Notes: generated from the sequence alone by a model not told the origin. DNA of 64,000 nt from Chthoniobacterales bacterium (GCA_018402585.1 JAGYIO010000003.1:62001-126000); one strand, 5' to 3'. Shown: positions 8,837 to 18,462, counted from the stretch's first letter. Program-made: numbers and translations.

Positions 8837-11800
8837 TCAGGCCTCGGTCGCCGCCAATTCCTCCGCTGCCTCATTGCGCGGCGGCGCCTTGGCCGTGGAG
8901 AAGGCACCGGACGAATCGGTGAATTTCACGCTGACCAATTTGCTCACCCCCTGCTCCTCCATCGTCACCCCGTAAAGCACATCGGCCCGCGAGATCGTGC
9001 GCTTGTTGTGCGTGATGACGAGGAACTGGCTCTGTTGCACGAAGCGGTCGAGCATGGCGAGGAAACGGTTGATATTCGACTCGTCGAGCGGTGCATCCAT
9101 TTCATCAAGGATACAAAACGGGCTGGGCTTCACCATGTAGATGGCGAAGAGCAGCGCCACCGCGGTCATGGTGCGCTCACCGCCGGAGAGCAGGGACACG
9201 CTCTGCAACTGTTTGCCCGGCGGCTTGGCCGTGATTTCGATCCCGCTCTCCAACGGATCCTCTTCGTTCATCAGGCCCAAGTCGGCCTTGCCGCCGCCGA
9301 ACAGCTCCTTGAAGGTATCGCGGAAGTTGTCGCGGATCTTGACAAAGGTCTCGGCAAAGAGCGCGGTCGTCGTCGCATTGATTTTCTTGATCACTTCGAG
9401 AAGTTCTTCCTTCGAGTTGGTCAAGTCGGTGAACTGCTCGTCGAGGAAGGTCTGACGGTCGAGCAGGTCGTCGAACTCCTGGATGGCATCGATATTGACC
9501 GGTCCCATCGAATCAAGTTTGTCGCGCAGTTCCGTGACAAATCCCTCGATCTCATTCCAGTCCAGTTCGGCTTCAACGGACTCGACGGCAACTTCGACCG
9601 CCTCTTCGCCAGTCTCGGTTCTGGCCTCCAACGCAGCGACTTCATCGACCTCGGCCCCTTCGGCAGAATCACCAGCGATCGCTTTCACCTTCCGGCGCTT
9701 GCGGTGGTCGCGCACCGCACAGTGCAGCGCGTAAGTGTCGAGCTGAACCTCGACCAGTTCCACGTGATGACGGCGGCGAATGTCCTCCGCGAGATTCTCC
9801 GCCTTGAGCCGCAACTCGGCGGCCCGGACCTCGAACTTGCCCTTCTGCTCCTGCATCTCGCCGTGTGCGCGGCGTTGCTGGCGTAAAGATTCGTCCGCGC
9901 TTTGCACTTCAGCCTGCAGACTGGAGCGCTCCTTTTGCAGTCCGTCGAGCCCGCCTTGCTTCTCGTCGAGTTCGGTTTGGAATGACGCCGCTTCTCTGGC
10001 CAGCGACTCCGTCTGCTCTACGACAAACTTGGTCCGCTCCTCGGCCCCGGCCTTTTCTTGTTCGCGTTGACGGATCGTCTCCTCCAGTTCCTCGATGCGG
10101 CTCACCATGGGGGCACGCTGGGCCTGCAGACTCTCCTCAAGTTGGCGGGCGGCCGCGAGTTGGACCCGAAGTTCGTTAAATTGCTCGGCCGCCGCTTCCT
10201 GCTCGCCCGCTTCACGCTGGGCCTGCTCCATGGCGGCCGCCGACTTGCCATTGGCTTCTTCGACCTGCCCCCGGCACACCGCAATACGGTCCGCCAGTTC
10301 CTGCGTCTTCTGCTTGGCCACTTCGAGCTCTTGCCCGGCACGCTCCTGTTCGCGCGCCAGCGAGGCGGAACGCCCTTCCGCATCGTGCAATTCCTTTTCG
10401 AGCAGGCTGTGATTGGCCCGCAAACCAGCCAACTCGTTTTGCTGGTGGCGCACACCGGCCCGGGCGGCTTCGAGCGCTTCCTTTTTTCCTTCGCGACCGG
10501 TGAGCACGCCGAGGCGCGTGGCTTCGTGGCGCCCCAACTCGGCCTGCACGGCGGCCAGCTTCAGCCCCAGCGAAACGATTTCGTCCCGGCGCTGCAGGGC
10601 GGAGGTCACGCCCTCGCCGGCCCGCCCGCCCGTGACAATGCCCGCGGCGTCAATCAATTCGCCGTGCTGCGTGGCGAAAGCCACGCTCGGATGGCGTCCG
10701 CGCAATTCTGTCGCGTGGTCCAAATTGGTGGCCAGGGCCACGTTATGCAAAATACCGCGCACCAGACGCTGCAGGTCGTCGGCCTCGCAACGGACGCGGT
10801 CAGCAGCCCAACCCAAAGAGCCCCCCGGTGCCGGGCCGGGTTCGGGAAAATGATGGCCATTGGGCGTCACCACACTGGCCCGGCCGAGTTTGTGCTCGTA
10901 GAGCGATTCGAGGATTTCGCGGGCCGGGGTTTTGTCCGTGATGACAATGGTGTCCCCCCGGGAACCAAGCGCCGCTTCGATGGCCGGTAAAAACCCGGAT
11001 TCGACCCGAAGCAGACTGCCGAGCATGCCGCGCACGGCCGGTTTGAAATGATCCGGACGGTCGAGGCCGCGCAATACCGCCTGGGCGCCGGGCGACGCGC
11101 CCTCGCCTTCGAGATTGAGTTGCTCGAGGACCTCGAGGCGGGACTGGATTTGGGCCAGGACGCGTTGCGAGGCGGCCATTTCCTGCTCGATACGCTGACG
11201 CTCGACTTCCCCGCGTTCGACCTCCTCCTCGGCGCGGTCCAGGGCGGTTTCGGCCGCGTGGAGTGCCTCGGTTGCGGTGGCGACTTGACCAGAGGTGTCT
11301 TCCAGCCGTTTGCGCGCGGCGGCCTGACCTTCGAAAATCCGACGACCTTCGTCTTCCAGTCCTTCGATGCGTCCTTGTGTCGCCTCACGGCGCGCCTCGA
11401 GTCCGGCCAATTCCCCCTGCAAACGGAGCGATTCGTTTTCCGCTTTGCTGATTTCGGCGCGGATGGCCTCGAGCGACTGCTGTGATGTTTCCCGGCGCCC
11501 GGCACTCTCACGCAAGCGCGCTTGCAAGGCGTCGAGAGCGGCGGAGCGTTCCGACAATTCGGCGGCAACGCGGATTACTTGCTCGTTGGTGCGGCCCATT
11601 TCCTCGCGCTGCACGCGCTGGCGTTCCCGGGCTGCCGTGGATTCCTGGTCGCAACGCAGGATGTTCTCGCGGAGCTGGTCGCAAATCTCGCTGTTATGCG
11701 CGGCGCGGCTTTGGGCCTGGACCATGCGGTCACGGATCGACTGCATCGACTGGCGAGCGGACTCCACGTGCTGTTCGAGCTCGGTCAAGCGGGTCCGGTG

Positions 11801-12613
11801 CCCGGCCACCGCAGCCTCGCCCTGCTCCAAAGCCAAGACAGTTTCCTGCCAGCGTGACTCGAGCGAGCCGAGTTTCTCCTGCAGTTCGCTTTGCGCCCAG
11901 GCGATCTGGTCGTGCTGACGGCGGACGAAATTGAGTTCGAGAATTTTAAGGTCGGTGGAGAGCGATTGGTAGCGGCGCGCTTTGCCGGCTTGGCGCTGGA
12001 GTGAGCCGATCTGGCGCTTGACCTCGCGCATGATGTCATTGACGCGAACGAGATTGGCCTCGGTGTATTCCAGTTTGCGCAGGGCTTCCTTTTTCTGCGC
12101 CTTGAACTTGGTGATGCCGGCCGCTTCTTCAAACACCGCGCGCCGGTCCTCCGGACGACTGCTCAGGATCAAGTCGATCTTGCCCTGCTCCATGATCGAA
12201 TAACTGCTGCGCCCGATCCCCGTGTCCATGAACAGCTCATGAATGTCGCGCAGACGGCAGGGAGTTTTGTTGAGCAAATACTCCCCTTTGCCGTCGCGGA
12301 AAATGCGGCGCGTCACGCAGACCTCTTCGTAATCCGTGCCCAGATGCTCGGCACATCCACCGAAAGTGAGCGAAACCTCCGCCATGCCCACCGCGGAACG
12401 GGAGTCGGTCCCGCTGAAAATGACGTCTGCCATTTCGCCACCCCGCAAGGCTTTGGCCGATTGCTCACCCAGACACCAGCGGATCGCGTCGAGAATATTC
12501 GACTTGCCGCAACCATTGGGGCCGACCACCGACGTGATGCCCTCGTGAAATTCCAAGTGCGTCTTGTTGACGAAAGACTTAAAACCTATCAGTTCAAGTG
12601 ATTTGAGATACAT
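8837..12613 (-). CDS. smc: Chromosome segregation protein SMC
   Basis: MYLKSLELIGFKSFVNKTHLEF, GPNGCGKSNILDAIRWCLGE Walker A, hinge, LLSGGERTMTAVALLFAIYMVKPSPFCILDEMDAPLDESN. Confidence 0.96.
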   Translation of the reverse strand: MYLKSLELIGFKSFVNKTHLEFHEGITSVVGPNGCGKSNILDAIRWCLGEQSAKALRGGEMADVIFSGTDSRSAVGMAEVSLTFGGCAEHLGTDYEEVCVTRRIFRDGKGEYLLNKTPCRLRDIHELFMDTGIGRSSYSIMEQGKIDLILSSRPEDRRAVFEEAAGITKFKAQKKEALRKLEYTEANLVRVNDIMREVKRQIGSLQRQAGKARRYQSLSTDLKILELNFVRRQHDQIAWAQSELQEKLGSLESRWQETVLALEQGEAAVAGHRTRLTELEQHVESARQSMQSIRDRMVQAQSRAAHNSEICDQLRENILRCDQESTAARERQRVQREEMGRTNEQVIRVAAELSERSAALDALQARLRESAGRRETSQQSLEAIRAEISKAENESLRLQGELAGLEARREATQGRIEGLEDEGRRIFEGQAAARKRLEDTSGQVATATEALHAAETALDRAEEEVERGEVERQRIEQEMAASQRVLAQIQSRLEVLEQLNLEGEGASPGAQAVLRGLDRPDHFKPAVRGMLGSLLRVESGFLPAIEAALGSRGDTIVITDKTPAREILESLYEHKLGRASVVTPNGHHFPEPGPAPGGSLGWAADRVRCEADDLQRLVRGILHNVALATNLDHATELRGRHPSVAFATQHGELIDAAGIVTGGRAGEGVTSALQRRDEIVSLGLKLAAVQAELGRHEATRLGVLTGREGKKEALEAARAGVRHQQNELAGLRANHSLLEKELHDAEGRSASLAREQERAGQELEVAKQKTQELADRIAVCRGQVEEANGKSAAAMEQAQREAGEQEAAAEQFNELRVQLAAARQLEESLQAQRAPMVSRIEELEETIRQREQEKAGAEERTKFVVEQTESLAREAASFQTELDEKQGGLDGLQKERSSLQAEVQSADESLRQQRRAHGEMQEQKGKFEVRAAELRLKAENLAEDIRRRHHVELVEVQLDTYALHCAVRDHRKRRKVKAIAGDSAEGAEVDEVAALEARTETGEEAVEVAVESVEAELDWNEIEGFVTELRDKLDSMGPVNIDAIQEFDDLLDRQTFLDEQFTDLTNSKEELLEVIKKINATTTALFAETFVKIRDNFRDTFKELFGGGKADLGLMNEEDPLESGIEITAKPPGKQLQSVSLLSGGERTMTAVALLFAIYMVKPSPFCILDEMDAPLDESNINRFLAMLDRFVQQSQFLVITHNKRTISRADVLYGVTMEEQGVSKLVSVKFTDSSGAFSTAKAPPRNEAAEELAATEA

Positions 12614-12720
12614 GGGGAAAAAGCTGCAAAATCCATTCTCTAAGCGCCACAAAGGCCCTTGGCAACCCCGTATACCACTAATTGTGGCGTCAAGTCCCAT
12701 CCACCCCCATATTTAGATTT

Positions 12721-14088
12721 ATGCCCGCCAACGAGAATTCCATCTCCTTTTCCGGTAAGACCGATCTCGACCTGCTCTTCGAGTTCCTCCGCTTTCCCAC
12801 CGTCTCGACCAAAGCCGACCATGCGCCCCAGATGCAGGCCTGCGCGCGGTGGCTCCAGGCCCTCCTTCGCCACGGCGGGTTCAAAGCCGAGGTGTGTGAA
12901 ACCGGCGGACACCCCGCCGTCCTGGCCCACGGACCCGAGGCCCCGGGAAAACCCACCGTGCTCATTTACGGGCATTACGACGTCCAGCCGGAGGAACCGC
13001 TCCATCTCTGGACCTCCCCGCCCTTCGAGCCCGCCCTCCGCAACAAGCGCGTCTTTGCCCGCGGATCGACCGACAACAAGGGCCAAATCCTCGCCCATCT
13101 GCTCGGCGCCATCCACCTCCTCCGTGAAGAAGGGGCCCTGCCGGTCAACCTCATCTTCCTCATCGAGGGCGAGGAAGAGACGGGCAGCACGCACTTGGAT
13201 GACTTCATCCGTGCGCGGCGCAACGAACTCCGGTGTGACGTCATCGCCATTTCGGACACCGGTATGGTGGCCGAAGGTTATCCCACCTTGACCCAAAGTC
13301 TCCGCGGCATAGCCGCCATGGAGCTCTTTCTGCGCGGCCCGGCCACCGACTTGCACTCGGGCATTTTCGGCGGAGCGGTGGTCAACCCTGCCGCCGCATT
13401 GGTCAAAATGCTCGCCGCGCTGCACGATGCGCACGGACGCGTTGCTGTGCCCGGTTTTTATGACGATGTCACGGCCATTCCCTCGGCCGAACGCGAAATG
13501 CTCGCCTCACTTCCGATCAGCGAAGCCGACTACCAGCGCGAAACCGGTGTCCTCCTGCTCGGTGGCGAGGCGGGTTACTCCAGCCTCGAGCGCATCGGCA
13601 TCCGCCCCACGGCCGAGATCAATGGGCTGACCAGCGGCTACCAAGGCGAAGGAACCAAGACCGTGCTCCCTTCCACCGCCTCGGCCAAGCTCACCTTCCG
13701 ACTGGTGCCCAACCAGAAACCGGACCGCGTGCTCAACCTGGTCGAAATTCATCTCCAGAATCTCCTCCCGCCCGGCGTCGAAATGGAGATCGTGCGCGGG
13801 CACGGCGGCATGCCCTACGTGCTGGACCTGAAAAGCCCTTGGTGCGGCGCCGCCCGGCGGGCCCTGGAGCAGACCTTCGGTCGAACGCCCGCTCTCATGC
13901 GCGAAGGCGGAAGCATTCCCATCGTGCAAAAGTTCCGCGACCTCCTCGGCTCGGATACGCTCCTCCTCGGCCTCGCCGCCCCCGACTGCAAAGCCCACGC
14001 GCCCGATGAAAATTTTCCGGTCGAAAGTTTCGAGGCCGGCATTCGACTGCACCAGCATTTGCTCCGGGAGCTTGCCGTGCCGGTCTGA
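12721..14088 (+). CDS. M20/M28 family dipeptidase
   Basis: VLIYGHYDVQPEEPLHLWTSPPFEP, RGSTDNKGQILAHL, FLIEGEEETGSTHLDDF metal-binding motifs. Confidence 0.92.
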   Translation: MPANENSISFSGKTDLDLLFEFLRFPTVSTKADHAPQMQACARWLQALLRHGGFKAEVCETGGHPAVLAHGPEAPGKPTVLIYGHYDVQPEEPLHLWTSPPFEPALRNKRVFARGSTDNKGQILAHLLGAIHLLREEGALPVNLIFLIEGEEETGSTHLDDFIRARRNELRCDVIAISDTGMVAEGYPTLTQSLRGIAAMELFLRGPATDLHSGIFGGAVVNPAAALVKMLAALHDAHGRVAVPGFYDDVTAIPSAEREMLASLPISEADYQRETGVLLLGGEAGYSSLERIGIRPTAEINGLTSGYQGEGTKTVLPSTASAKLTFRLVPNQKPDRVLNLVEIHLQNLLPPGVEMEIVRGHGGMPYVLDLKSPWCGAARRALEQTFGRTPALMREGGSIPIVQKFRDLLGSDTLLLGLAAPDCKAHAPDENFPVESFEAGIRLHQHLLRELAVPV

Positions 14089-14093
14089 GGCGA

Positions 14094-16826
14094 TCATTGC
14101 CGCGTGACACGTAGGCGGATCATGCGTGAACCGGCTTCGGTGGGGGTGGATAGGTCGGCCGCCTCCAACACAGCCTCGTTATCCGTCAGCACTTCCAACG
14201 ACGCACCGGACCACGACTCTCCGGCGTCGGGACCGCTCCAGGCTTCAAAGCCGTAAGCAAGGTCCGACACTCCCGGCGACTTGTCGAAGCGAACGATGAA
14301 GCGGCCGGTTTCGCTGTCCCAGCGCGTGATCAAAATGGAGCTTCCGTCCGCAGTGAGCGGGTCGCGTCCCGCGGCATACTCCAGCAGATTAAGGAGTCCG
14401 TCGCCGTCCGGGTCGGCATCTTCCCCGGCGAGTTGCGGGTTCAACCTCTCCTCCACCGACCACCAGCGCTCCGTCCACTCCTGCCAAGTGGACGGTTGGG
14501 CCAGGGTCTCGCTGGCCACACGGATTAACGAATCGGCCCCGTCACCGCGCACGTCCGTGGAGGCCTCCCAAAACATGACGCCGCCCAGCCCCAGATCCCG
14601 CGCATATTCGAGCTTGCGCCGGAGGGCCCGCGGACTGTCATAGCCGATCCACAAATCGCCGTTGTAAAAATAGGAAGCTTCGGCCGCCTCATCCCAGCGT
14701 TCCGCCCCCGGATTGTCCCGCACCAAGGCGGCCACCGTGCGGTAATCGTAGAAGCCGGGTTCGACCGGCAGCGTGCCCGGCCCGAGACCGGACGCAACGC
14801 TAAACGGAACCTGACTCGTCACGCCCTGCCAACCGTAACCGTAAGCGGGAATGCCCAGGGCGATTTTCGCCGCGGGAACGCCCGCTGCGAGATACCCGCG
14901 CACGGCTTCGTCGGTATTGTAGCGAGGATTCGGATCCAGCGCGCTCCGGAACAAAGGCGCATTGTGCCCGGTCTGCGTCGCGATCCACCGGCCGTGGAAA
15001 TCGTAAGTCATCAGATTGATCAAATCGAGCTGCGCGGCCAGCGCAGAAAGATTGATCCGCTCGAATTTGTCGAAACCCGCCGGCATCGCCGCCGTGATCT
15101 CGTAGCGTTTGCCGTCCGCGGCCGATTGCACGTCGAATTCCGCCCGGATGGCCCCCGCGAGCAAGGCATAATTCTCGCCGTCTTCCGGGCGCACGTTGCG
15201 GTTCACATCTGTGGCCACCACGGGGTACTCCCAGTCAAGGTCCACCCCATCGAAGCCATATTGCAAACAGAAGGCCCGGACCGAGGCGGCGAATTTGGCG
15301 CGGGCCGCGGGCGTCGCCGCGACTTCCGAGAAGCGCCCGGAATCGAACCAGCCGCCCACCGCGATGAGTACCCGCAGGTGCGGATGGGCCGCTTTGATCC
15401 GCGCATACGCACCGAAATTTCCGCGCAACGGGGTGTCCCATTTGTCGGGACCGATGGCGCGCTCGAGGTCGGCCCATGGATCGATGATGGCCATTTCACC
15501 CTCCGGCGAGATCCGGGCAAAGGCGTGGATGACATGGGTCAGCCGGTCCGCCGGAAGATGCTCCACTTCGTAGCCCTTTTCGTAAATTCCCCAACTGGGG
15601 AAGTAGGCAACCACACTTTGGCGCAGCGGCGCGCGGGCGGCGGGGGGTATCGCCGGATCACCCGACGGCACCTCGGCCCCGGCCTCGTCGCCTCCGCTGG
15701 AGGTCTCATCGCCATCACTAGGGTCGCCGCCACTGCCCACCTCACCACCGCCGGCGGCGGCCCCATTGACCGTCATATTCTCCGCCCCCGCGGCCGGATC
15801 GCCATTGACCTGCAGACCGAACGTCACGCTGCCGCCCGCGGCAATTTCCCGCGCCCAGGCTTCCGGGATGAAAGTATGCCGTGGGCCGACGCTCTCCGTC
15901 AGGACGGCGCTCCACCAATTGACCAGCTGGCCCTCGAGATCGAGGGAGAGGGTCCACCCATTGACCGCAGTGCTGCCCTGGTTACGGAGGGTCACATTGG
16001 CCACGTAGCCGCCGGTCCAAGAATTCACCACTGTGAAAGTCGCTTCGAGATGACAATCGGTACCGCAGTGGCATTCGTCGAGCGGTTGACCGCAGGGCCC
16101 CGTTGGCTCCGCCGCTTCCTCCGGCTCGGGTTGGTAGACCGTGCCGGGGGTCACGGCCCCACCGCCATGACCGTTGTCCGCGCCGAAAACCACATCACTG
16201 ACCGAAAAAAACACTTCCCCCACGGGATCGATGCGCTGCCAAACAACCAAAATGACATGCCGTCCTTCGCGCTCCGGCAAAACGGTGTCCCAGGCGTAAT
16301 TATTTCCCTGCAAGGCCGCATTCTCCGCCCCCGGCAAAGGCTCAAAATCGGCCCAAGCCAAAGCGGACTCCGGATCCCAATCTGCCTTGGTGATGAAAGC
16401 CCGGAAGTAGCTGGGGGAATGCGGGGTGGTTGCGTGGTAAACCAATCGATACGGCCCGGACTCCACTGCGGTGGCCGCCCAATCAGAGCGGACCAAATCC
16501 AGCCCGGCATACTTGGCCCGGCCACCGCTGGCCAGCTGTGCGTCAGGCACATTGGCCTGCCAGTCATAGTCTGGCAAATTACGCGAGACCTCGTTCCAAT
16601 CGTAAAAGGGCTGGGTCCCATTGACGGCCAGTGCCGCAATCGCCGCGTCGCTTTGCGGGGTCTGTGGGTTATCGAGAAATATCCGGTAAACACGACTCAC
16701 CGGATCGAGCATCGAGCCGTGGGCCCGGGACGACTCCGTGGTGCCGCCGCAAAGAAAGGCCAGGATGAAAAAAGCCGCCGCGCCTTGGTGTAGTGGGAAC
16801 AATCTGGCCAGGTATTTTTTCTTCAT
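14094..16826 (-). CDS. Secreted chitinolytic enzyme: AA10 LPMO + CBM2-like + GH18
   Basis: Signal peptide then ...SRA-HGSMLDPVSRVYRIF (N-terminal His), ATTPHSPSYFRAFITK, QRIDPVGEVFFSVSDVVF (AA10); TVVNSWTGGYVANVTLRNQGSTAVNGWTLSLDL (CBM2); FDGVDLDWEYP (GH18 DxxDxDxE). Confidence 0.9.
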   Translation of the reverse strand: MKKKYLARLFPLHQGAAAFFILAFLCGGTTESSRAHGSMLDPVSRVYRIFLDNPQTPQSDAAIAALAVNGTQPFYDWNEVSRNLPDYDWQANVPDAQLASGGRAKYAGLDLVRSDWAATAVESGPYRLVYHATTPHSPSYFRAFITKADWDPESALAWADFEPLPGAENAALQGNNYAWDTVLPEREGRHVILVVWQRIDPVGEVFFSVSDVVFGADNGHGGGAVTPGTVYQPEPEEAAEPTGPCGQPLDECHCGTDCHLEATFTVVNSWTGGYVANVTLRNQGSTAVNGWTLSLDLEGQLVNWWSAVLTESVGPRHTFIPEAWAREIAAGGSVTFGLQVNGDPAAGAENMTVNGAAAGGGEVGSGGDPSDGDETSSGGDEAGAEVPSGDPAIPPAARAPLRQSVVAYFPSWGIYEKGYEVEHLPADRLTHVIHAFARISPEGEMAIIDPWADLERAIGPDKWDTPLRGNFGAYARIKAAHPHLRVLIAVGGWFDSGRFSEVAATPAARAKFAASVRAFCLQYGFDGVDLDWEYPVVATDVNRNVRPEDGENYALLAGAIRAEFDVQSAADGKRYEITAAMPAGFDKFERINLSALAAQLDLINLMTYDFHGRWIATQTGHNAPLFRSALDPNPRYNTDEAVRGYLAAGVPAAKIALGIPAYGYGWQGVTSQVPFSVASGLGPGTLPVEPGFYDYRTVAALVRDNPGAERWDEAAEASYFYNGDLWIGYDSPRALRRKLEYARDLGLGGVMFWEASTDVRGDGADSLIRVASETLAQPSTWQEWTERWWSVEERLNPQLAGEDADPDGDGLLNLLEYAAGRDPLTADGSSILITRWDSETGRFIVRFDKSPGVSDLAYGFEAWSGPDAGESWSGASLEVLTDNEAVLEAADLSTPTEAGSRMIRLRVTRQ

Positions 16827-17077
16827 AAGGTCCGGACCAAGGTCGGCCCGTAATCATTGACCAAATGACGGCCAAACTGTTCAAACGTTCGTTCGTTTGG
16901 ATTGGGGGTTACGACAAGCCGTGACGGCAACAAGGCCAAACCTCAGCGGTAAGCCTCAACTCCACGGCGTGGTTCCTCTCTCGCCGACGCCGGAGCTCCG
17001 CGCCTCCCCAGAGAGAATCCGGTCGATGGGTTGAAAAACTTGCACCTGACGTTGGGACCATTATGGTGGCAGTTAAC

Positions 17078-17158
17078 GCTCGGGTGGTGAAATGGCAGAC
17101 ACGTACGTTTGAGGGGCGTATGCCGTAAGGCATGGGGGTTCAAGTCCCCCCCCGAGCA
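17078..17158 (+). tRNA. tRNA-Leu (anticodon GAG)
   Basis: GCTCGGG...CCCGAGC acceptor stem, TACGT-TTGAGGG-GCGTA anticodon arm, long variable arm, GGTTCAAGTCC T arm; CCA not encoded. Confidence 0.95.
17139..17158 (+). repeat. Direct repeat copy 1 (putative att, tRNA-Leu 3' end)
   Basis: TTCAAGTCCCCCCCCGAGCA, identical to 20286..20305. Confidence 0.9.
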
Positions 17159-17426
17159 CTTTTTATTTCAGCACGTCCAAACCTCTGTGGATGCAGTATT
17201 GATGGGGGTTCCCGAGGATTTGATGCAGCACTTTTGAGAAGCCTTTTGTTCCCCCTCATACCCGCAAGTCTGTATCAAAAAGTATCAAAAAAAGTCCTTA
17301 TACTCCTCGTCCGTTGTTTAGATTTGCGATGCACGAAACCCGCAAATTCGACCCTCTTACCGATAAACCGCCATCTTCGACTGCAAGCCGCTTCGGCCGA
17401 CGCGGCAGCGCCGATCACCCGCCACC

Positions 17427-17744
17427 TCAGAGCTCCATCGCATACCGCAGCGCCTCGCGGATGGCATCCATGGTCGGCGCGGTGAAGCGGCCGACCGGGC
17501 CTTTCAGCTCGTGGTATTGGATAGCCTGCAAGCCCTGCACATTCGCGTAGCTCTGCTCGCGAAGGAACCTCACTCGCGGCAGCGGCACCTCACAGTCTGA
17601 CTCCCAGTTCTGCGTCGTGATCGGCACGCACAGCGCCAAGGCTCGCGGCGGATCATCGTCGCGCCGGGAGACAACCACGAAAAAGCGCACCTTGCCGGAG
17701 ATGCCGAGATCCACGCGGTAGGCCGCGCCGCGCTCAGGACTCAT
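17427..17744 (-). CDS. MazF/PemK-like type II toxin
   Basis: GAAYRVDLGISGKVRFFVVVSRRDDDPPRALALCVPITTQ...VPLPRVRFLREQSYANVQGLQAIQYHEL resembles PemK/MazF fold. Confidence 0.8.
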   Translation of the reverse strand: MSPERGAAYRVDLGISGKVRFFVVVSRRDDDPPRALALCVPITTQNWESDCEVPLPRVRFLREQSYANVQGLQAIQYHELKGPVGRFTAPTMDAIREALRYAMEL

Positions 17745-17973
17745 AGATAGCGTCTATCGCCGCTTGCCGCCTGGCGCGCGGGAGGAGCAGATCGTCGTTG
17801 TCCTCGCTTTGCAGCGATACGGCGAATGGCAACCCTTTCCGCAACACCACTTGGGAGAAAAACATCCGAATCGCCTCGGTCTGCGATATGCCCAAGCGGC
17901 GCAGGATCGTCTCCGAATCGTGCTTGAGCTTCTCGTCCAATCTGGCCCGAACGACTGCCTCTTTCACTGCCAT
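17734..17973 (-). CDS. RelB/DinJ-like antitoxin
   Basis: VRARLDEKLKHDSETILRRLGISQTEAIRMFFSQVVLRKGLPF ribbon-helix-helix; 11-nt overlap with downstream toxin. Confidence 0.85.
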   Translation of the reverse strand: MAVKEAVVRARLDEKLKHDSETILRRLGISQTEAIRMFFSQVVLRKGLPFAVSLQSEDNDDLLLPRARRQAAIDAIYES

Positions 17974-18002
17974 GGCCCAAAAGTGGCGCTTCCGGGCTAC
18001 AT

Positions 18003-18062
18003 TGTCAACGGCTGTAACGAGCCGCCGAGCGTAGCGAGGTTGGCTGGTCCGGTGTGTTAGGC
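18003..18062 (-). other. attC-like site 1 (partial match)
   Basis: 60 bp; on - strand R'' box GCCTAAC and imperfect R' GTTGACA, inner arms GGACCAGC/GCTCGTT pair with one mismatch and one wobble, CCTCGCTACGCTCGG tip. Confidence 0.45.
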
Positions 18063-18337
18063 CGTTGTGTGTTCATGGGGTGAAACAAACAGTGTCTCGG
18101 TGAGTGGAATGAAGGCGCGCACTCCACACCATCGTCGATCGAAGCTACGACTCGGATTGCGCGCATCGGTGCGTCATCCCAAAAGAACTGCACCTCGACT
18201 TGATAGCGAGTGCCGCTCGCGCCAAACACCTCGCAATTTTCGACATGCTGCGACTCCACGAGTGGAACGAGCTGCGCATGGTCAGTGAAGCGAGCCAACT
18301 GCTCGGTGAGGATTTTATGTGCTTCGGCTTTGTCCAT
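18005..18337 (-). CDS. Hypothetical protein in putative gene cassette
   Basis: ORF starts just downstream of attC2 R' box and ends inside attC1; MDKAEAHKILTEQLARFTDHAQLVPLVESQHVENCEVFGASGTRYQVEVQFFWDDAP. Confidence 0.6.
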   Translation of the reverse strand: MDKAEAHKILTEQLARFTDHAQLVPLVESQHVENCEVFGASGTRYQVEVQFFWDDAPMRAIRVVASIDDGVECAPSFHSPRHCLFHPMNTQRPNTPDQPTSLRSAARYSR

Positions 18338-18349
18338 ACGGATGCATAG

Positions 18350-18462
18350 GCCTAACGTCAAAGGTGACTCACGGCTACCCGTGGCGCGGCTCCTGCCCCG
18401 AGCGAAGCGAGGAAGCAGGAGGCGTGACGCGGGTAGCCGTTGAGTCTACCGCTTTGTTGGGC
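18350..18462 (-). other. attC recombination site (integron cassette) 2
   Basis: On - strand R'' GCCCAAC and R' GTTAGGC boxes flank a hairpin GGT(A)GACTCA(A)CGGCTACCC / GGGTAGCCGTGAGTCACC with two extrahelical bases. Confidence 0.8.

Noticed and set aside
14964-16793. 609-aa + strand ORF opposite the chitinase
   Set aside because: Antisense artefact of high GC; the opposite frame has complete LPMO/CBM2/GH18 motifs.
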